Source of the DNA: Hyphomicrobiaceae bacterium
GTDB lineage: Bacteria > Pseudomonadota > Alphaproteobacteria > Rhizobiales > Xanthobacteraceae
Length of the DNA stretch: 64,000 nucleotides
Assembly (NCBI GenBank): GCA_021324465.1
Contig: JAJPJB010000104.1
Location: 1-64,000, forward strand
Direction of reading: 5' to 3'
Of this stretch, positions 1 through 9,902 are shown in pieces. Below the pieces are notes generated by a model. The model saw only the letters and a program-made list of their open reading frames with translations. It was not told where the DNA came from and searched no databases. Positions within the stretch are counted from its first letter, which is position 1. Each line of letters opens with the position of its first letter. A program made the position numbers and the translations under genes.

Positions 1-840
1 CTCTCTCCGCTTGAAATCGAAGCCGCGGTGACGCGGGCGCTCGAGGAGGATCTGGGCCGCGCCGGCGACGTCACCTCGATTGCAACCGTGCCTGAAGATG
101 CGGCGGGTCGCGCCGTGCTGGCCGCGCGCGAACCCGGCGTGATCGCCGGCCTGCCCGTGGTCGAGGCCGCGTTCCGTCGGCTGCAGCGGGATATCGCGCT
201 CGGCGCGCATGTGCGCGACGGCGCCGCGATTAAGGCCGGCACCAAGCTGATGACGATTTCGGGCAATGCGCGCGCCATTCTCGGCGCCGAGCGCGTGGCG
301 CTCAACTATCTCGGCCACCTCTCCGGCATCGCGACGGCGACTGCGAATTTTGTCAAGCGTATCGCCCACACCAAGGCGCGCGTGGTCTGCACGCGCAAGA
401 CCACGCCGGGCCTTCGTGCGCTGGAGAAATATGCGGTGCGCTGCGGCGGCGGTCACAATCACCGCTTCGGGCTCGATGATGCGATCCTGATCAAGGACAA
501 TCACATTGCGGTGGCCGGCGGCATCACGGCAGTGCTCAAGCGCGCGCAGGCGGCGGCCGGGCACCTCGTCAAGATCGAGATCGAAGTCGACTCGCTCGAG
601 CAGCTGCAGGAAGTGCTCGACGTCGGCATTGCCGACGTGGTCATGATCGACAATTTCGATCTCGACTCGATGCGCAAGGCCGTCGCCATGGTGGCGGGGC
701 GGCTGGCCATCGAGGCTTCGGGCGGCATCACGCTCGAAACCGCGGCGGCAATCGCCGAAACCGGCGTCGATTACTTGTCCTCAGGCGCGCTGACGCACTC
801 GGTGCAGAATCTCGACGTGGGGCTCGACATCGAGATGTAA
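1..840 (+). CDS. nadC: nicotinate-nucleotide pyrophosphorylase (quinolinate phosphoribosyltransferase), 5' end outside window
   Basis: It converts quinolinate and PRPP to nicotinate mononucleotide in de novo NAD synthesis, in the cytosol. The reading frame is open from base 1, and the first codons ([19 protein letters not shown]) match the usual N-terminal region of NadC, so the true start lies upstream of the window and a GTG at 28 is internal. Visible family motifs are TRKTTPG near window codon 131, the GGGHNHR segment just after it, IKDNH near codon 164 and the C-terminal phosphate-binding stretch EASGGIT...SSGALTHS. These contain the Arg, Lys and His residues that bind quinolinate and PRPP in the family. 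In many relatives nadA and nadB lie directly upstream; here that region is not visible. Confidence 0.95.
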   Translation, partial: LSPLEIEAAVTRALEEDLGRAGDVTSIATVPEDAAGRAVLAAREPGVIAGLPVVEAAFRRLQRDIALGAHVRDGAAIKAGTKLMTISGNARAILGAERVALNYLGHLSGIATATANFVKRIAHTKARVVCTRKTTPGLRALEKYAVRCGGGHNHRFGLDDAILIKDNHIAVAGGITAVLKRAQAAAGHLVKIEIEVDSLEQLQEVLDVGIADVVMIDNFDLDSMRKAVAMVAGRLAIEASGGITLETAAAIAETGVDYLSSGALTHSVQNLDVGLDIEM

Positions 841-853
841 AACTCTCGACCTT

Positions 854-882
854 CAGGATCCGCAGAGTCCGCATCGATCCTG
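854..882 (+). terminator. weak hairpin between nadC and the convergent hydrolase gene
   Basis: CAGGATC (854-860) and GATCCTG (876-882) form a 7-bp stem with a 15-base loop, 14 bases after the nadC stop. There is no clear T tract, so this is only a possible terminator for nadC. Confidence 0.25.
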
Positions 883-900
883 CATTTATGAGTTTTGACC

Positions 901-2736
901 TTAGAGCTTCGCCGTGGACGCGCTCTTGTCGGCCGAGGGTGTCGGCGCAGCCGCGGCTTCCGGGCCCTTGATGCTTGCTTCGGATGCAGCGGGATTCGGC
1001 TGCGGATTCTCGCTCAGCACTTCAGGATCGGGCCGCAAATAATCCGCCCTGGGCGGCGCCATGCTCGCCGTCGTGGCCGGCGCATTGGGACTCCAATCCG
1101 GCTCCTCGCTCCAGTTACGCGGCCGATAGAATGTGTGCACGCCCAGATGATAGAGCCGCGTCATCTCGTGCACCCAGCTCGGATGCACCCAGTAGGCGTG
1201 GTAATGCGTGGCGTGGCCGACCTCGGCGAGCCAGATCTTGCCGTCCAGCATGTCGCGCGCAATGCGCTTGGCCTGCTCCCACATGTCCGGCTCGTCGATC
1301 TTGTTGAGATCCTTGCCCTCGCAGGCGAAGGTGAATTGGCAGGCGAGATGCCGATGCGCGTTCTGGTAGACGACGCCGCAGACGTCGTGCGGATAATAGC
1401 CGGAGAACACGCGGTTCATCACTACCTGCGCTACTGCTTCCTGGCCCTTCAGCACCTCGCCGCGCGCTTCGAAATAGACGGCGTCGGCCAGGCATTTTTC
1501 GGCCTCCGCGCGCGGCTTACCGGTGAGCCCGAGCCGCTGCGCCGGGGTAAGCACCCGGCTCTGGTCCTTGCCGGCGAAAGTCTCCTGCCCGCCATAGTCG
1601 TCATTCGGATTGTCGGTGCTTTCGAGCGCAGCCAATTTGATGTTTGTGTCCGGCGGCGAGACCAGGATCGGCTCGGCGCCCGGCGCCCAGCTTTGCAGTC
1701 CGGTGGGCGCGCCCATCACGCCGGCTCCGAAATAGATTTGCGCGCTGCGATCGACGCCGCCGTCGATGAAGGACGCTTCGTAGCTGGATTGAGCGACGGT
1801 CATTTCACCGGGCGCGGGAAGCTCCGGCGGCCTGTCGGCGATCACAGTATCCGCCGCATCACCGTCGCCTCGCGCATTGCTGCGGTCCGGTGGCGCGAAT
1901 GCGTGCTTTGTCACGACGTTGGCGGCTTCGTTCTGGTGCTGCACCGCCGGCGTCGGTACCGCCGAAGCGGCATTGGCGTTCTCCGGCGCAGCAGCCGCGG
2001 TGGCGTGCGACACGGTCGAGACGACATTGCCGGCATCGGGAGCGGCGGCGCTTGCAACATCAGGATGCGCATCGGGATCGGCCGCGCGAGCCGCCATCGC
2101 AACGGCGGATGCATCCTTGCCTTCAACGTGCTGCTCGATCGGCGCGGGCTGCGACGCGGCTACTGGCGCAACGGACGTTGCGGGCCCAACCGGCGGCACC
2201 GCGACCGGCGGACTGATCGGCTGCGGTGGCGAAAGCGCCGCAGCTGCTGCCGTGGTCGGCACGACGTCTGCGGCCGGCAAGCGGTCGGTCTTATGCGTGC
2301 GATTGATCGTCGGGTATTCGACTTGCCGTGACGCGTGCGCGGTAAGCGCTTCGTCGACCTTCCAGGCATAGGCGTCAAGCGAGCGCGGATCGACATTGAC
2401 GTTCTGAAAGACCGGCTCCGGGATCATCGTTCCGATCGGGCGCGTGAAATTGAACGCCGCCCTTTCGATGCTGCCGAGCGGCGAGAAGATCAGATGCTCG
2501 TGATAGCTTGCAAAGACGCTCGGCCGATGCGCAATGAGCGCAGCAAAATCCTGATAGCCGACCGAGGTTGGCATCAGCGCCGCACAGCATGCGCTGAGCC
2601 AGAAGCGCGCCGAATACGAAGCGCGCACCACCCGAACACGCGACGCCACAAATACCCCCACGCCCACCCGCACGCCGACGCAACACGTACTCGGTAAAGG
2701 AAACGCCACCGCAGTGGCGCGAATGCGACAGCGCAA
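901..2736 (-). CDS. SleB-type cell wall hydrolase with long Ala/Pro-rich region
   Basis: This is a probable peptidoglycan hydrolase of the SleB/Hydrolase_2 family. The catalytic-type domain lies at about residues 410-525 and starts with ADAVYFEARGE, followed by the AVAQVVMNRV and CQFTFACEG segments typical of the family. The first 40 or so residues contain a hydrophobic Val/Ala/Cys stretch that could be a signal anchor. Residues of about 170-330 are low-complexity Ala/Pro/Val, as expected of a wall-spanning linker, and the last 80 are Pro/Ala rich. The longest frame begins at a TTG; several GTG codons within the next 35 codons are equally possible starts, so the N-terminus is uncertain. It is convergent with nadC. 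The substrate bond cut cannot be deduced. Confidence 0.8.
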   Translation of the reverse strand: MRCRIRATAVAFPLPSTCCVGVRVGVGVFVASRVRVVRASYSARFWLSACCAALMPTSVGYQDFAALIAHRPSVFASYHEHLIFSPLGSIERAAFNFTRPIGTMIPEPVFQNVNVDPRSLDAYAWKVDEALTAHASRQVEYPTINRTHKTDRLPAADVVPTTAAAAALSPPQPISPPVAVPPVGPATSVAPVAASQPAPIEQHVEGKDASAVAMAARAADPDAHPDVASAAAPDAGNVVSTVSHATAAAAPENANAASAVPTPAVQHQNEAANVVTKHAFAPPDRSNARGDGDAADTVIADRPPELPAPGEMTVAQSSYEASFIDGGVDRSAQIYFGAGVMGAPTGLQSWAPGAEPILVSPPDTNIKLAALESTDNPNDDYGGQETFAGKDQSRVLTPAQRLGLTGKPRAEAEKCLADAVYFEARGEVLKGQEAVAQVVMNRVFSGYYPHDVCGVVYQNAHRHLACQFTFACEGKDLNKIDEPDMWEQAKRIARDMLDGKIWLAEVGHATHYHAYWVHPSWVHEMTRLYHLGVHTFYRPRNWSEEPDWSPNAPATTASMAPPRADYLRPDPEVLSENPQPNPAASEASIKGPEAAAAPTPSADKSASTAKL

Positions 2737-2747
2737 TTTATTGTCGA

Positions 2748-2770
2748 GTTAACGTTGCGAAGGAGTTAAC
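2748..2770. promoter_or_regulatory. direct repeat GAGTTAAC upstream of the hydrolase gene
   Basis: GAGTTAAC occurs at 2746-2753 and again at 2763-2770, a 17-base period, 10-35 bases upstream of the hydrolase frame. It could be a regulator site. The spacing does not fit the TTAA-N7-TTAA arrangement of CtrA, so no factor is proposed. Confidence 0.3.
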
Positions 2771-2967
2771 CGCGCGAGCGTGCGGATATGCCCATTCGGC
2801 GCCCGCAACTTATGTTCTATGCACGACGTTGTGCGGTAAGGCCGAGCGCAGAACATATCGCGGCGATCACATCAAAATTACGAAGCGAAAGCGTGCGCTC
2901 GCGCGCGTTCCGACACCGCGACGCCGCGCCATTCGATTTTGGATTTGTTAACTACGAAATGCGCTGC

Positions 2968-5802
2968 TCACGCCGTGCCGCTCGAGCTCTTGCCGAGCGC
3001 CGCTTGCGCGGCGGCGAGCCGCGCGATCGGCACGCGAAACGGCGAGCACGAGACATAGTCGAGCTTGACCTCGTGGCAGAACTCAACCGAGGCCGGATCG
3101 CCGCCGTGCTCGCCGCAAATGCCGAGCTTCAGCTTCTGACGCGCCTTGCGGCCGCGCTCGGTGGCGATGCGCATCAGCTCGCCGACGCCGTCGCGATCGA
3201 TCGACACAAACGGGTCGGACGGCAGGATGCCCTTTGCCGTGTAGGTACTCAAGAAGCTCCCCGCGTCGTCGCGGCTGATGCCAAAGGTGGTTTGCGTCAG
3301 GTCGTTGGTGCCGAACGAAAAGAACTCCGCCGTTTCGGCGATCTCATCGGCTTTGAGCGCCGCACGCGGCAATTCGATCATGGTGCCGACCTGATAATGG
3401 AGCTTGCTTCTGGTCTCCTGCGCAACCTTCTCCGCCGTGGCGTCGATGCGCTCCTTGATCAGGTCGAGCTCGGCCTTGGTGGCGATGAGCGGCACCATGA
3501 TCTCCGGCACCACCGGCTTGCCGGTGGCACGCGCGGCTTCGACCGCCGCCTCGAAAATGGCCCGCGCCTGCATCTCGGCGATTTCCGGGTAGGCGATCGC
3601 CAGCCGGCAGCCGCGGAAGCCGAGCATCGGGTTGAATTCGCTCAGTTCGCGCGCCCGGTCGGCCAGCTTTTGCGGATCGGCGTCCATCGCGGCCGCCACT
3701 TCGGCGATTTCCTGTTCGGTATGCGGCAGAAATTCATGCAGCGGCGGATCGAGCAGCCTGATGGTCACCGGCAGCCCAGCCATGATCTTGAACAGTTCGA
3801 CGAAGTCGGCGCGCTGCATCGGCAGAAGCTTTGCCAGAGCGGCCCGGCGCGCTTTCTCTTCGCCGGCGAGAATCATTTCGCGCACGGCGCGGATGCGGTC
3901 TTCGTCGAAGAACATGTGCTCGGTGCGGCATAGCCCGATGCCTTCGGCGCCGAACTTGATGGCGGCGCGCGCATCCGCCGGTGTGTCGGCATTGGCGCGT
4001 ACCTTGAGCTTGCGCACCTGGTCGGCCCATTTCATCACGGTTGCGAATTCGCCGGCCAGCGCCGGCTCGAGCATTGGTACCTTGCCGGCGAGCACCTGGC
4101 CGGTCGAGCCGTCGATGGTGAGCGTGTCGCCTTTCTTGAGCGTCATCCCGCCGGCGGTCAGCGTCTGCGTGCGATAATCGACGCGCAGCGTGCCGGCGCC
4201 GGACACGCAGGGTTTGCCCATGCCGCGCGCCACCACCGCGGCATGCGAGGTCATGCCGCCGCGCGTGGTCAAGATGCCTTCGGCGGCATGCATGCCGTGA
4301 ATGTCTTCCGGCGACGTCTCGATGCGGACCAGGATCACTTTGTGACCCTGCGCCTTGAGTGTCTCGGCTTCTTCCGAAGAGAACACGATCTCGCCGCAGG
4401 CCGCGCCGGGCGATGCCGGCAGGCCATTGCCGATCACCTTGCGTTCGGCATTGGGATCGATGGTCGGATGCAGCAATTGATCAAGCGCCGCGGGATCGAT
4501 ACGCGCCACCGCCTCTTCTTTGCTGATCAGTTTCTCCCGCGCGAGATCGACGGCGATGCGCAAAGCGGCCTGCGCGGTGCGCTTGCCGTTGCGCGTCTGC
4601 AGCATCCACAGCTTGCCCTGCTCGACGGTAAATTCGAGGTCCTGCATGTCGCGGTAATGCCGCTCCAGCACGCCATGAATGCGCTTGAGCTCGGCAAAGG
4701 CTTCCGGCAGCGCCCGCTCCATTGACGGCTTGTCGGAGCCGGATTCCTTGCGCGCGGCCTCGGTGATTTCCTGCGGCGTGCGGATGCCGGCGACAACGTC
4801 CTCGCCCTGCGCGTTGATCAAAAACTCGCCGTAGAGCTTTTTCTCGCCGGTCGAGGGATTGCGCGTAAATGCAACGCCGGTCGCGGACGTCTCGCCCATA
4901 TTGCCGAATACCATGGCCTGCACATTGACCGCAGTGCCCCAGCTTTCCGGAATATTGTGCAGGCGGCGATAGGTGATGGCGCGCTGGTTCATCCACGAGC
5001 CGAATACCGCACCGATCGCACCCCACAATTGCGCATGCGGGTCCTGCGGGAAAGGCTTGCCGCTCTCCTCTTCCACCCGTCGCTTGTAGCGCTCGACCAG
5101 CTGCTCGAGATCATCGGCGTTCAGCTCGGTGTCAAGCGCATAGCCGTTACGCTCCTTCTGATCGTCGAGAATTTCTTCAAAGTGCTGGTGATCGATGCCG
5201 AGCACCACGTCGGAATACATGGTAATGAAGCGCCGATAGCTGTCGAGCGCAAAACGCCGGTCACCGGATTTGGCGGCAAGCGCTTCGACCGTGCTATCGT
5301 TGAGCCCGAGATTGAGCACGGTATCCATCATGCCCGGCATCGAAGCGCGCGCTCCCGAGCGCACCGAGACGAGGAGCGGATTCTCCGCATCGCCAAATTT
5401 TTTGCCGGTGATGCGGCCGACTTCGGCCAGCGCCGCCTCGACCTGCGGCTTGAGGTCCGCCGGATAAGTCTTGCCGTGCTCGTAGTAGTAGGTGCAGACC
5501 TCTGTGGTGATGGTGAAGCCGGGCGGCACCGGCAGACCGAGATGCGCCATTTCAGCGAGCCCGGCGCCCTTGCCGCCAAGCAGATTGCGCATCGTGGCGC
5601 GCCCTTCCGCCTTGCCGCCGCCAAAGGCATAGACCCATTTGCCTTTCTTCGACGCAGCCGCTGCCGGCGCCGCCTTGCGCACGGGCTTTGCGGATCCACT
5701 CGGCTTGCGCGCCCTCGCAACGCGCGGCTTTTTAACGCTCGCGGCGCGAGCCTGCGACTTTTTCACGGATTGGCGGGAGGTCTTTGAAAGCGTTCTGGCC
5801 AT
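2968..5802 (-). CDS. ppdK: pyruvate, phosphate dikinase
   Basis: It interconverts pyruvate, ATP and phosphate with phosphoenolpyruvate, AMP and diphosphate. The nucleotide-binding domain begins at KWVYAFGGGKAEG, the swivelling domain carries the phosphohistidine in GGMTSHAAVVARG (His about residue 520), and the C-terminal PEP domain ends with the catalytic Cys in ICGEHGGDP (about residue 896). All key residues are present. The chosen ATG at 5802 gives MARTLSK; a TTG five codons earlier is possible. About 55 residues before the conserved start are Lys/Ala/Arg-rich (repeated RKP, KKP and AAP), which most PPDKs of about 890 residues lack. No PPDK regulatory protein gene is seen nearby. Confidence 0.96.
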   Translation of the reverse strand: MARTLSKTSRQSVKKSQARAASVKKPRVARARKPSGSAKPVRKAAPAAAASKKGKWVYAFGGGKAEGRATMRNLLGGKGAGLAEMAHLGLPVPPGFTITTEVCTYYYEHGKTYPADLKPQVEAALAEVGRITGKKFGDAENPLLVSVRSGARASMPGMMDTVLNLGLNDSTVEALAAKSGDRRFALDSYRRFITMYSDVVLGIDHQHFEEILDDQKERNGYALDTELNADDLEQLVERYKRRVEEESGKPFPQDPHAQLWGAIGAVFGSWMNQRAITYRRLHNIPESWGTAVNVQAMVFGNMGETSATGVAFTRNPSTGEKKLYGEFLINAQGEDVVAGIRTPQEITEAARKESGSDKPSMERALPEAFAELKRIHGVLERHYRDMQDLEFTVEQGKLWMLQTRNGKRTAQAALRIAVDLAREKLISKEEAVARIDPAALDQLLHPTIDPNAERKVIGNGLPASPGAACGEIVFSSEEAETLKAQGHKVILVRIETSPEDIHGMHAAEGILTTRGGMTSHAAVVARGMGKPCVSGAGTLRVDYRTQTLTAGGMTLKKGDTLTIDGSTGQVLAGKVPMLEPALAGEFATVMKWADQVRKLKVRANADTPADARAAIKFGAEGIGLCRTEHMFFDEDRIRAVREMILAGEEKARRAALAKLLPMQRADFVELFKIMAGLPVTIRLLDPPLHEFLPHTEQEIAEVAAAMDADPQKLADRARELSEFNPMLGFRGCRLAIAYPEIAEMQARAIFEAAVEAARATGKPVVPEIMVPLIATKAELDLIKERIDATAEKVAQETRSKLHYQVGTMIELPRAALKADEIAETAEFFSFGTNDLTQTTFGISRDDAGSFLSTYTAKGILPSDPFVSIDRDGVGELMRIATERGRKARQKLKLGICGEHGGDPASVEFCHEVKLDYVSCSPFRVPIARLAAAQAALGKSSSGTA

Positions 5803-5883
5803 GAGGATCTTCAGCAACAGCGTCTTGGATGATGCGGTGTTGTTACCATGGGCCGCCTGCGGCCGAGGCAGTTTGCCGCCTCG

Positions 5884-6039
5884 CTAGTGGACGAAGTGGT
5901 AGATGCCATTGAGCCCGGTCAAACCGACAATAATGAGGTAGACCGCAACGATCAGGTTTAAGAGCCGCGGAATGATGAGGATCAGAATGCCGGCGATGAG
6001 CGCAACCAGCGGTGTGATATGGGCAGCGGTGATGACCAT
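5884..6039 (-). CDS. DUF3096-like small membrane protein (51 aa)
   Basis: This short gene encodes 51 residues. Its first half reads MVITAAHITPLVALIAGILI and is followed by a second hydrophobic stretch (LLNLIVAVYLIIVG). Two closely spaced transmembrane segments around an IIPRLLN turn, then a polar tail GLNGIYHFVH, match the small DUF3096 family of proteobacterial membrane peptides. The start ATG is at 6039 and the stop TAG at 5884. It stands alone, upstream of ppdK on the same strand with 81 bases between. Function is unknown. Confidence 0.75.
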   Translation of the reverse strand: MVITAAHITPLVALIAGILILIIPRLLNLIVAVYLIIVGLTGLNGIYHFVH

Positions 6040-6164
6040 GATTTTGTCCTCGGATGTCTTGTCACGAAATGCAATTGGAGAAAGCGGCGGGGAAGGCGAT
6101 ATATTCTAAACGCCTGAACCGCCGTTCGGTTCTAGCATGGAGTGTCGCATTATGAACGCGTCAT

Positions 6165-6290
6165 GGCCGGGCCTTTCCCGGCCATCCACGTCTTTATGGC
6201 GGACCGCAGCGGCGTGGACGCCGGCACCATTGGCGCGCGAAGCGATGCTGTTCTTCGAACGGCTGTGGCCGGGGGCGACGGCATTGCCTA
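6165..6290. repeat. dispersed palindromic intergenic repeat (Rhizobiales type)
   Basis: The stretch begins with GGCCGGG-CCTT-TCCCGGCC (about 6168-6186), a strong inverted repeat, and continues into a GC-rich segment whose + strand reads like WPGLSRPSTSLW. That spurious peptide is a familiar by-product of a repeat family scattered between genes in Bradyrhizobium-like genomes. The repeat ends at the 3' end of glyS and may act as its terminator. The family assignment is from memory of such sequences; no copy count was possible. Confidence 0.6.
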
Positions 6291-8417
6291 GCCCTCGATC
6301 TTGGAAAAATCCGCGACGGCGCGTGTCGCGGCGCGGATTTCGTTGAGCAGTCTTAAGCGATTTTCGCGCAAGCCTTTGTCGCCAACATTCACCGTCACCT
6401 TGTCGAAGAAGGCGTCCACGCTCGGACGCAGCTTCGCCATGGCGCGCATGGCGGCTTCGAAATCTTCTTTTTCGACGGCGCGCGTGGCCTCGGTTTTTGC
6501 GGTGTCGATCGCCGCCGCGAGCGCCTTTTCTTCAGGCAGGCTGTAGCGCTTCGGATCGGGCGCGCCGGTATATTCGCGCGCGTCCTTTTTCTCTTCGATG
6601 CGAATGATGCTGGTGGCGCGCTTGTAGCCGGCGAGCAGGTTCTTGCCGTCTTCGGTGTCGAGGAATTTTCCCAGTGCCTCGACGCGGCGGACGATGAGGA
6701 GAAGATCGTCCTGGCCTTCGAGTGCAAAGACCGCATCGACAAGATCGTGGCGCGCACCTTGGTCGCGGAGCTGGACCTTGAGGCGATCGGCGAAGAAGGA
6801 AAGGAGATCAGTCACCGCCTTCTGCCGATATTCAACAGCATAAAACGGATCACCAATTCCCCCGCCCAATTGATGGAGATAGTCGAAAACCTGTCGGCCA
6901 AACGCGCTTAGTCGGAGCCTAATCTTGTTGTCAACGATCAGTCGAATGACGCCCAGCGCGGCCCGGCGAAGAGCATAGGGGTCTTTTGATCCAGTGGGCC
7001 GTTCGTCGATCGACCAGAAACAAGCTAAGGTATCCAGCTTATCAGCGAGCGCGACCGCAATCGAGACCGGCTCGCTCGGCACGACATCGTCCGGACCCTT
7101 CGGCCTGTAATGATCCTCGATCGCATGCGCGACGGCTTCGTCCTCGCCCTGCGCCTGCGCGTAATATTTGCCCATGAGGCCTTGCAGCTCGGGGAATTCG
7201 CCGACGACCTCGGTGAGCAGATCGGCCTTGCACAGCCGCGCCGCGCGCCTGGCTTTTGCGACATCGGCGCCGACCAGCGGCGCTAGCTCTGAGGCCAATC
7301 GCTCAATCCTCTCAATGCGCTCGGCCTGCGAGCCCAACTTCTCGTGGAAAATGATGTGGTGAAATTTCGCCAGCCGATCCTCAAGCTTCGTCTTTAAATC
7401 GGTTTCGTAGAAGAATTTCGCATCAGTGAGCCGGGCGCGGATGACGCGCTCATTGCCGGCGATGATGGCTTTGCCGCCGTCCTCGGCTTCAAGGTTGGAG
7501 ACGAGCAAAAACTTGTTCACCAATTTCGCGTGCGGGCCGTCGCGCAGCACGAAGCATTTTTGATTGTTGCGGATGGTGGCGCGGATCACCTCGTCCGGAA
7601 TGCGCAGGAATTGCGCGTCGAAGGAACCCATCAGCACCACCGGCCATTCGACCAGGCCGGCGACCTCGTCGAGCAGGCCCTCGTCTTCGATCAGTTCGAG
7701 CCCTTGCGCGAAGGCGAGCTGCTTGGCTTCGGTGAGAATGATGCTTTTGCGTCGCCCTCGATCCAGCACGACCTTGGCGTGATCGAGCTTGTGCTGATAG
7801 TCGGCAAACCGGCGCACCGTGAACGGCTGCGGCGCGAGAAAGCGATGACCGCGCGTCTGATTGCCGGCGGCGATGCCGTCGAGCGCAAACGGCACGATAT
7901 CCGGCTCCTCGGTCTCCGGGCCGAAGGTTGCGATGATCGAATGCAACGGCCGCACCCAGTTGAGCGCGCCGGGCTGGCGCGACGACGCGCCCCACCGCAT
8001 CGATTTCGGCCACGGAAAGCTTTTGATCACCTCGGGCAGTATCTCGGCAATGACGTCAAGCGCGGGGCGGCCCGGCCTCTCGATCACCGCGATGTAAAAA
8101 TCGCCCTTTTGGTCAGGCTGTACCCTGGCTTCGCTGATCGATCTCAAGCCCGCAGCCTTCACGAAGCCGGCGATCGCATTCTCCGCCGCGCCGACGCGTG
8201 GGCCTTTCTTCTCCTCGCGCAGATCGGGCTGGCGCACCGGGACGCCGTGCACCGAGAGCGTCAGCCGCCGCGGCGTCACAAAGGCCTTGGCGCCCTCATA
8301 GACCAGGCCGGCATCAACCAGCCGGTCGGTCACAGCTCTCCGCAGATCCTCGGCCGCCCGCGCCTGCATGCGCGCCGGAATTTCCTCGGAGAACAGTTCG
8401 AGCAGCAGTTCGGGCAT
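6288..8417 (-). CDS. glyS: glycine--tRNA ligase beta subunit
   Basis: This is the large subunit of the bacterial alpha2beta2 glycyl-tRNA synthetase, needed for tRNA recognition. The N-terminus [18 protein letters not shown] is the usual GlyS start, and the 709-residue length is normal. The interior carries the HD-like core with [34 protein letters not shown], written here as a run of shorter blocks: [20 protein letters not shown]. The C-terminal anticodon-binding region contains [11 protein letters not shown] and FFDKVTVN. It is downstream of glyQ on the same strand, with a CDGSH gene between them. Confidence 0.97.
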   Translation of the reverse strand: MPELLLELFSEEIPARMQARAAEDLRRAVTDRLVDAGLVYEGAKAFVTPRRLTLSVHGVPVRQPDLREEKKGPRVGAAENAIAGFVKAAGLRSISEARVQPDQKGDFYIAVIERPGRPALDVIAEILPEVIKSFPWPKSMRWGASSRQPGALNWVRPLHSIIATFGPETEEPDIVPFALDGIAAGNQTRGHRFLAPQPFTVRRFADYQHKLDHAKVVLDRGRRKSIILTEAKQLAFAQGLELIEDEGLLDEVAGLVEWPVVLMGSFDAQFLRIPDEVIRATIRNNQKCFVLRDGPHAKLVNKFLLVSNLEAEDGGKAIIAGNERVIRARLTDAKFFYETDLKTKLEDRLAKFHHIIFHEKLGSQAERIERIERLASELAPLVGADVAKARRAARLCKADLLTEVVGEFPELQGLMGKYYAQAQGEDEAVAHAIEDHYRPKGPDDVVPSEPVSIAVALADKLDTLACFWSIDERPTGSKDPYALRRAALGVIRLIVDNKIRLRLSAFGRQVFDYLHQLGGGIGDPFYAVEYRQKAVTDLLSFFADRLKVQLRDQGARHDLVDAVFALEGQDDLLLIVRRVEALGKFLDTEDGKNLLAGYKRATSIIRIEEKKDAREYTGAPDPKRYSLPEEKALAAAIDTAKTEATRAVEKEDFEAAMRAMAKLRPSVDAFFDKVTVNVGDKGLRENRLRLLNEIRAATRAVADFSKIEG

Positions 8418-8459
8418 GGTCGCTTTCTCTCACCCTCCTCTTGTCCGGAGGGCAAAAGG

Positions 8460-8702
8460 CTAGAGGGCCTTATGACTCCCGTCGCACATCGGCTTCTTGC
8501 CGGAGCGCTTGCAGGCGCAGAACCACGCTTCCTCGGCGACGGCGGGCTTGTATTCGACCGGCGCGAAGCTTGTGCCTTTGTGGGAGCCGTCGCAGAACGG
8601 CTGCGACTTGGAGCGCCCGCAGGCACACCACCAATAGATCTTGCCGGCCTCAAGCTGAACGGGAATCGGCCTGCGCCCCCCGATCTCAGGCATCTCGCTC
8701 AT
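8460..8702 (-). CDS. double CDGSH iron-sulfur domain protein
   Basis: An 80-residue soluble protein with two CDGSH-type [2Fe-2S] sites. The first has CAC at residues 26-28 and CDGSH at 37-41; the second has CAC at 62-64 and CDGSH at 73-77. Each site has three Cys and one His, the mitoNEET-type ligand set. The ATG at 8702 is chosen because GGAGGAG sits 3 bases upstream of it; a GTG nine codons earlier is open but lacks such a site. Prokaryotic proteins with two CDGSH motifs are widespread, with a presumed role in redox or Fe-S handling. Here it lies between glyQ and glyS, so it may be co-transcribed with them. Confidence 0.9.
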   Translation of the reverse strand: MSEMPEIGGRRPIPVQLEAGKIYWWCACGRSKSQPFCDGSHKGTSFAPVEYKPAVAEEAWFCACKRSGKKPMCDGSHKAL

Positions 8703-8793
8703 TTGCTCCTCCGCCTCCGTTGATGTCACTCACAATTTCACGCACCACGTCGCTCACCCGGGCCTGCGCCTCGATCTGTCGAGCTGCCCGCAC

Positions 8794-9747
8794 TCACACG
8801 CCTCTGCCGCCTTCGGTGGCAAGCCAAGCTTCGCCGCAGGCTTTGGCTAATTCGCGCACGCGCAAAATATAGCTCTGCCGTTCGGTGACCGAGATCACGC
8901 CGCGTGCATCGAGCAGGTTGAGGACGTGGCTTGCCTTGATGCACTGATCGTAGGCTGGCAGCGCCATCAAATGGCGGCCGCGATTGCTGCCGCCACGGCT
9001 ACTCCAGCCGGCTTCCAGATATTTCCGGCAGGCGGCTTCCGCCATGCGGAACTGCTCGAACAGCATATCGGTATCGGCGGCCTCAAAATTGTGTCGCGAA
9101 TATTCCTGCTCCGCCTGCAAGAAGACGTCGCCATAGGTCACTTTCTGCACGCCGTCACGGCCGTTGAAGTTGAGCTCGAAGACATTCGCGACGCCCTGCA
9201 CATACATGGCGAGCCGCTCGAGCCCATAGGTCAGCTCGCCGGCGACCGGCGCGCATTCGAAGCCCGCGACCTGCTGAAAATAGGTGAACTGCGACACTTC
9301 CATGCCGTCGCACCAGCATTCCCAGCCAAGCCCCCAGGCGCCGAGCGTCGGGCTCTCCCCATCGTCCTCGACAAAGCGGATGTCGTGGATTTTCGGATCG
9401 ATGCCGATGGCATAGAGCGATTTCAGGTAGAGGTCTTGCAGATCGTCCGGCGACGGCTTGAGGATCACCTGAAACTGATAATAGTGCTGCAGCCGGTTTG
9501 GGTTCTCGCCATAGCGGCCGTCCTTCGGCCGGCGCGACGGCTGCACATAGGCGGCGTTCCAGGATTTCGGCCCGAGCGCGCGCAGGGTCGTCGCCGGATG
9601 AAATGTGCCGGCGCCAACCTCCATGTCGTAGGGCTGCAGAATGACGCAGCCCCAATCCGCCCAATAGCGCTGCAAAGCCAGGATCAGCCCCTGGAACGAG
9701 CGATCCGGGCGCATGTGCGGCGGCAGATCGGCGACGGTTTGGCTCAT
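8794..9747 (-). CDS. glyQ: glycine--tRNA ligase alpha subunit
   Basis: This is the catalytic subunit that activates glycine. The sequence has the family's standard opening [16 protein letters not shown], then [16 protein letters not shown], the class II aminoacylation core [19 protein letters not shown], and [15 protein letters not shown] towards the C-terminus. The ATG at 9747 ([11 protein letters not shown]) gives 317 residues, close to the usual 300; another ATG four codons upstream is possible and the much longer open frame is not expected to be coding. It is the first gene of the glyQ-CDGSH-glyS run. Confidence 0.97.
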   Translation of the reverse strand: MSQTVADLPPHMRPDRSFQGLILALQRYWADWGCVILQPYDMEVGAGTFHPATTLRALGPKSWNAAYVQPSRRPKDGRYGENPNRLQHYYQFQVILKPSPDDLQDLYLKSLYAIGIDPKIHDIRFVEDDGESPTLGAWGLGWECWCDGMEVSQFTYFQQVAGFECAPVAGELTYGLERLAMYVQGVANVFELNFNGRDGVQKVTYGDVFLQAEQEYSRHNFEAADTDMLFEQFRMAEAACRKYLEAGWSSRGGSNRGRHLMALPAYDQCIKASHVLNLLDARGVISVTERQSYILRVRELAKACGEAWLATEGGRGV

Positions 9748-9902
9748 GCCTTGGTTCATGCCCTGAGTCACGCGGCGAGTGTGTTGGTGGAAGGCGCGGG
9801 CAAGGTCAAGTCCGGGGGCTTGTGGCGGCGCGCCTCCTAGGCTAAGCGCCGTCGGTACCGGTGGGCGCGGGCTTCGCCGTCCGGGCCATGGGGAGGGAAA
9901 CG

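Noticed and set aside
895-2331. A 478-codon + strand frame over the hydrolase gene
   Set aside because: Its sequence is Arg-rich and low in hydrophobic order, and it lies opposite the hydrolase, which has clear family motifs.
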